Source of the DNA: a virus
IMG/VR virus record: IMGVR_UViG_3300021961_000392
Location: 1-30,957 of that record
DNA: 30,957 bases
Direction: 5' to 3' (one strand)
Both the position numbers and the translations under genes were made by a program. The notes below the pieces were generated by a model. The model did no database searches, was not told where the DNA came from, and saw nothing but the letters and a program-made list of their open reading frames with translations. Shown here in pieces: positions 29,620 to 30,957 of this stretch. Numbering within the stretch: position 1 is the stretch's first letter; every line of letters begins with the position of its first letter.

Positions 29620-29891
29620 ATCACAATGCAATATATGCACTCTATCCAAGTGTTGTCACTGTTGACGATGGCACAGGCGCATTTGATGCACAAGGAAACA
29701 AAGTCGAAATTGACATGGCGGCAGTTAATGCTTGGATTGACCCCAACGCATACAAATACAAACGAGCATCAGAGTACCCACCAATCACAGACTACCTTGA
29801 TGGTGTAGTCAAAGGCGATCAGACGCAGATTGACAAGTACATTGCTGATTGCTTGGCAGTCAAAGCTAAATATCCCAAGGTGACTACATGA
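29616..29891 (+). CDS. Small conserved phage protein of the YPPITDYLDG type
   Basis: 91 aa. N-terminal NAIYALYPSVVTVDDGTGAF and the C-terminal pattern YPPITDYLDGVVKGDQTQID, KYIADCLAVKAKYPK occur widely beside tail-fibre genes in proteobacterial phages. It may be a fibre assembly factor or a minor fibre part. Coupled by four-base overlaps on both sides. Confidence 0.75.
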   Translation: MNHNAIYALYPSVVTVDDGTGAFDAQGNKVEIDMAAVNAWIDPNAYKYKRASEYPPITDYLDGVVKGDQTQIDKYIADCLAVKAKYPKVTT

Positions 29892-30385
29892 CTACCTTAA
29901 TCAGCGGAACAGCAGGAGTTACATTCCCAGCAGGGGGTGTAGGCAATCCAGCAGGGGCTGTCGTAGGTACAACTGATTCTCAGACGCTGACAAACAAGAC
30001 GCTAACTAGCCCAACACTGACAACACCAAACATTGACTCAGCACAGATTGCTACTGTGTCAGGCACTGCACCTTTGTATATGTGTCGTGCTTGGGTGAAC
30101 TTTAACGGTACTGGCACTGTGGCAATTCGTGCAAGTGGTAATGTAACGAGTATTACGGATAATGGGGTTGGCACTTACACAGTGAATCTCACAACAGCCC
30201 TACCAGATACAAATTATGCGCCAGTTTGTTCTGGATCAAGAAGCTCAACACTTCTTGGATATGGTGTACTAAAAGGAAGGCCATCATCAACAAGTGCTTG
30301 TAATATTTATTTTTATATTGAAGATACTTATTCAGGAGAATCTGCGACTGATGGCGATATTTTATGTGTATCAATTTTTAGATAA
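29888..30385 (+). CDS. Fibre-like protein, CRAWVNFNGT domain (copy 2)
   Basis: 165 aa. The N-terminal half has the fibre linker DSQTLTNKTLTSPTLTTP. The C-terminal half (CRAWVNFNGTGTVAIRAS, NVTSITDNGVGTYTVN, DTNYAPV) is homologous to the 145-aa protein at 27067, with a different linker and a diverged tip, ending LCVSIFR. It suggests exchange of a receptor-facing module between linkers. Confidence 0.75.
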   Translation: MTTLISGTAGVTFPAGGVGNPAGAVVGTTDSQTLTNKTLTSPTLTTPNIDSAQIATVSGTAPLYMCRAWVNFNGTGTVAIRASGNVTSITDNGVGTYTVNLTTALPDTNYAPVCSGSRSSTLLGYGVLKGRPSSTSACNIYFYIEDTYSGESATDGDILCVSIFR

Positions 30386-30394
30386 GGAAAAGCT

Positions 30395-30583
30395 ATGACA
30401 AAAAGAATCATTTACCCAACAGACGATGGTGTAGCCATCATTGTTCCAGCACCTGAATGCGGTTTAACTATTGAGGAAATTGCCGCTAAGGATGTTCCTG
30501 TTGGCAAGCCTTACAAGATTGTGGATGTCTCTGACATTCCAACAGACCGCACATTCCGCAACGCATGGGAGTTTTCAGAATGA
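30395..30583 (+). CDS. Small conserved phage protein (TDRTFRNAWE type)
   Basis: 62 aa. MTKRIIYPTDDGVAIIVP, then PYKIVDVSDIPTDRTFRNAWE: a pattern common beside fibre genes in tailed phages, with no known function. AAGGAAAA precedes the ATG, and its TGA overlaps the next ATG. Confidence 0.75.
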   Translation: MTKRIIYPTDDGVAIIVPAPECGLTIEEIAAKDVPVGKPYKIVDVSDIPTDRTFRNAWEFSE

Positions 30584-30801
30584 TTACCATCAACATAGCC
30601 AAAGCCAAGACCATTGCCCACGACAAACGCAGAGAGGCTCGGTCTGCCGAGTTTGCGCCCTTGGACATTAAGGCAACCATTCCCTCAGAGGCAACAGCGG
30701 CAGAAGCGGCAAGGCAAGCTGTGCGGGAGAAGTATGCCGCCATGCAGACTGCCATTGATTCAGCATCCACGGTTGACGAGATCAAAGCGGCAATGCCATG
30801 A
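30580..30801 (+). CDS. Small conserved phage protein, helical
   Basis: 73 aa from ATG 30580 (ATGA with the previous stop; an upstream in-frame start is unlikely). ITINIAKAKTIAHDKRREAR then EFAPLDIKATIPSEA and a helical Ala-rich end (AEAARQAVREKYAAMQTAID). Commonly found in a three-gene set with its two neighbours in podovirus-like phages. Function unknown. Confidence 0.75.
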   Translation: MITINIAKAKTIAHDKRREARSAEFAPLDIKATIPSEATAAEAARQAVREKYAAMQTAIDSASTVDEIKAAMP

Positions 30802-30957
30802 GTCCTGACCTACAAAAGTATTACGAATCCCGATTTGAAATGATGGGGAATCAGGGGTGGAAGGATTTAATTATTGATATTGACAATATGATAGAGTCAC
30901 TCAATAATATAAGCGTAATTCCTGATGAAAAGACCTTGATGTTCAGAAAAGGTGAAC
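30798..30957 (+). CDS. Conserved phage protein, cut by window end (partial)
   Basis: At least 53 residues, open at the window end: MSPDLQKYYESRFEMMGNQG, WKDLIIDIDNMIESLNN, IPDEKTLMFRKGE. This is a widely conserved small phage protein that commonly sits just upstream of scaffold or capsid genes, and it would normally end about 30 residues later. ATGA overlap with the previous gene. The DNA is AT-rich. Function not known to me. Confidence 0.8.
   Translation, partial: MSPDLQKYYESRFEMMGNQGWKDLIIDIDNMIESLNNISVIPDEKTLMFRKGE

Noticed and set aside
1-30957. tRNA, rRNA, integrase, transposase or insertion sequence
   Set aside because: None was recognised when reading the non-coding gaps and gene products; this is a by-eye scan and a tRNA search program would be needed to exclude tRNAs fully.

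Overview
This is about 31 kb of a tailed double-stranded DNA phage genome. It looks podovirus-like. There is a P22-type portal, a terminase large subunit, an adaptor (gp4/gp11 class), a nozzle-like protein (gp10/gp12 class) and three large ejection-type proteins. I see no tape measure or contractile-sheath gene. The host is Gram-negative: there is a two-component spanin (Rz with a fully embedded Rz1), SD sites are AGGAG-like, and four perfect proteobacterial DnaA boxes are present. The moderate GC and gene content would fit a freshwater proteobacterial phage, but that host guess is inference.

Layout. (1) 1-7841, rightward: end of a virion gene, adaptor, nozzle, a fibre tip, a small AT-rich gene and three ejection-protein genes. 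(2) 7854-10158, rightward: lysis module with two small membrane proteins, a lipoprotein, a holin candidate, Rz/Rz1 and an M15 peptidase endolysin. (3) 10130-13705, leftward: a chain of about 16 tiny genes, nearly all overlapping by a few bases, driven by one strong sigma70-type promoter. Several were found by reading the sequence directly: 29, 30, 54 and 59 aa, plus alternative 37-aa frames. (4) 13706-13863: a divergent control region with two promoters, a 27-bp dyad and phased AACTA repeats. (5) 13864-19617, rightward: a probably leaderless HTH regulator, RuvC-like resolvase, DUF2800/Cas4-like nuclease, SSB-like protein, terminator, primase-helicase, a cluster of GTAACAAA-type repeats and two unknown genes. 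(6) 19618-20315, non-coding: terminator, Fur-box-like palindrome, four TTATCCACA boxes, a 12-bp inverted repeat around an AT-rich stretch, a C-rich tract, a G-run and two GC hairpins. This is a candidate replication origin. (7) 20316-24568: terminase small-subunit candidate, a conserved YDYRGAW protein, terminase large subunit and portal. (8) 24568-30801: a collagen-stalk fibre and a run of small fibre-like genes built from shared C-terminal domains, then small conserved phage proteins. The last gene is cut by the window end.

The scaffold and major capsid genes are absent. They would be expected between the right end and the left end of this window if the genome is circular or circularly permuted. 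No integrase, transposase, CRISPR array, tRNA or rRNA was seen, so lifestyle cannot be decided here.

The most notable structures are the DnaA-box origin candidate, the GTAACAAA repeat/promoter array after the primase-helicase, the leaderless-regulator switch and the leftward mini-gene polycistron.
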